From positions 62,001-126,000 of the forward strand of contig NZ_LQZQ01000001.1 in assembly GCF_001593005.1 (NCBI RefSeq): a stretch of 64,000 nucleotides of DNA. Direction: 5' to 3'. Both the position numbers and the translations under genes were made by a program. Under the pieces are notes generated by a model, which saw nothing but the letters and a program-made list of their open reading frames with translations, made no database searches and was not told where the DNA came from. Of this stretch, positions 63,386 to 64,000 are shown one piece after another. The DNA comes from Roseivirga ehrenbergii (lineage in GTDB: Bacteria > Bacteroidota > Bacteroidia > Cytophagales > Cyclobacteriaceae). The stretch's first letter is position 1; each line of letters opens with the position of its first letter.

Positions 63386-63740
63386 TTAATTTTTATACAC
63401 GTTCTAGTTCTATTCAGATTAAATTTTGTCACTGAACGGCCTGCAATTTGCTAAAATTCGCTGACTATTTCATATTCAAAAACCATTCTCTGAAAGCCCG
63501 TTAATCTATCTTTTTCATACAAGCTCAGAAAAAGAAGTGGGGAAAGCAAAACAGGCCTACAAGTAATTTATTATCAATTTATTAGCCTTAAACGTCAAAC
63601 AAAGATTTAAAAGAATATAGTCTCTCGTAAGCCCAAGCATATTTTTTTTGACTTAAGAATTAACATTTGATTGGCAAGCTTTCTTTTAAAAGTTTAGAAA
63701 TTTCTAATATTGCACCTTTCGAATTTTGTAAAAGCGGTAG
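63386..63740. other. 355-bp divergent intergenic region
   Basis: The region is AT-rich and separates the divergent DHS-like and arginine decarboxylase genes. It holds no gene, tRNA or strong hairpin. A TAATATTG just upstream of the plus-strand gene is one mismatch from TAnnTTTG; a clear -33 is missing. Nothing else is recognised. Confidence 0.6.
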
Positions 63741-64000
63741 ATGAAAAGTTATTTTGACCTTATTGACCAGACCTTTGATTTTCCAACAGAAGAATTTAAG
63801 GTGAATGGCAAATACTTAGAATTTCATGATGTTCCACTAAAGGACATTATTAAAGAACACGGAACGCCACTAAGGTTAACTTATCTACCCAAGATTTCAG
63901 AAAATATACAGAAAGCTAAAAAGTGGTTTGAAACTTCTATTAAGAAACACAAATACCAAGGGAGCTATACTTATTGCTATTGCACAAAGTCATCTCACTT
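63741..64000 (+). CDS. speA: Biosynthetic arginine decarboxylase, N-terminal fragment
   Basis: The ATG at 63741 opens a frame that runs off the window end (86 codons visible). The start MKSYFDLIDQTFDFPTEEF, then FKVNGKYLEFHDVPLKDI and TPLRLTYLPKISENIQKAKK match the N-terminal region of PLP-dependent, fold type III decarboxylases. The form seen in Bacteroidota for arginine decarboxylation is the best fit; a diaminopimelate-type relative is possible. The YCYCTKSSH end approaches the PLP-lysine segment. It is divergent from the DHS-like and arginase genes, consistent with agmatine-based polyamine synthesis. Confidence 0.65.
   Translation, partial: MKSYFDLIDQTFDFPTEEFKVNGKYLEFHDVPLKDIIKEHGTPLRLTYLPKISENIQKAKKWFETSIKKHKYQGSYTYCYCTKSSH

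Overview
The window is 64 kb of chromosome from a marine-type member of the Bacteroidota, most likely order Cytophagales (a Roseivirga/Fulvivirga-like relative is my inference). Support: two secreted proteins with type IX secretion C-terminal signals (one of the 'gliding motility' CHU_C type), a three-subunit succinate:menaquinone oxidoreductase together with MenA, Bacteroidota-style -7 promoter elements (TAnnTTTG), LytTR and short Crp-like regulators, and REP-like palindromes of a kind common in this phylum. No rRNA, tRNA, CRISPR array, IS element or integrase was seen. Most of the window is ordinary core chromosome.

Layout. 1-6055: housekeeping and small genes, mainly on the minus strand (MazG-like fragment, dtd, a polytopic membrane protein, SDR, thioredoxin-like, DUF1232, GT2), with a REP-like cluster at 1974-2180. 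6260-10327: an atypical IscA-like protein, then an accessory-looking set (HExxH protein, NodU-type carbamoyltransferase, Asp/Asn beta-hydroxylase-like protein, ATP-grasp). 10429-11645: cyclophilin and a membrane protein. 11734-18025: a TetR-headed RND efflux operon (tetR, tolC-like, adaptor, pump). 18230-25940: Crp-like regulator with SDR, lipoprotein hydrolase, SUI1, tandem USP, malic enzyme, DUF427, LytTR sensor/regulator and a small MotA/TolQ/ExbB-like protein. 26017-35917: two large secreted proteins on either side of sdhCAB. 35957-39912: DCC protein, fabD, folK and bioB. 39976-47511: tyrosine/homogentisate catabolism (hmgA, hppD, fahA) with a Glu/Leu-type dehydrogenase and a divergent Lrp regulator. 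47649-52542: a tandem array of four secreted fibre-like paralogues. 52622-58148: a microaerobic module (hemN, ccoS, ccoI, USP-like gene, Crp/Fnr regulator) with two FNR-like boxes. 58216-64000: menA, glutathione peroxidase, argS, arginase, a deoxyhypusine synthase-like gene and the start of an arginine decarboxylase.

How the genes work together. The overlapping hemN-ccoS-ccoI-USP genes look like one transcript activated by the neighbouring Fnr-type protein: a palindrome TGATGCGCATCA sits about 41 bp upstream of the inferred start point and a second lies 22 bp further out. The arginine region (arginase, DHS-like, divergent speA) suggests arginine-derived polyamine metabolism. The aromatic operon takes 4-hydroxyphenylpyruvate to fumarate plus acetoacetate, and fumarate feeds the Sdh/menaquinone chain.

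The parts most worth a second look are the fibre-like array (constant signal peptides and C-terminal modules, variable middles, a recent 216-bp internal duplication), the carbamoyltransferase/hydroxylase/ATP-grasp set, the Fnr circuit, two cases where REP-like palindromes supply the C-terminal codons of genes, and a pair of 29-bp direct repeats that bracket a large secreted-protein gene.
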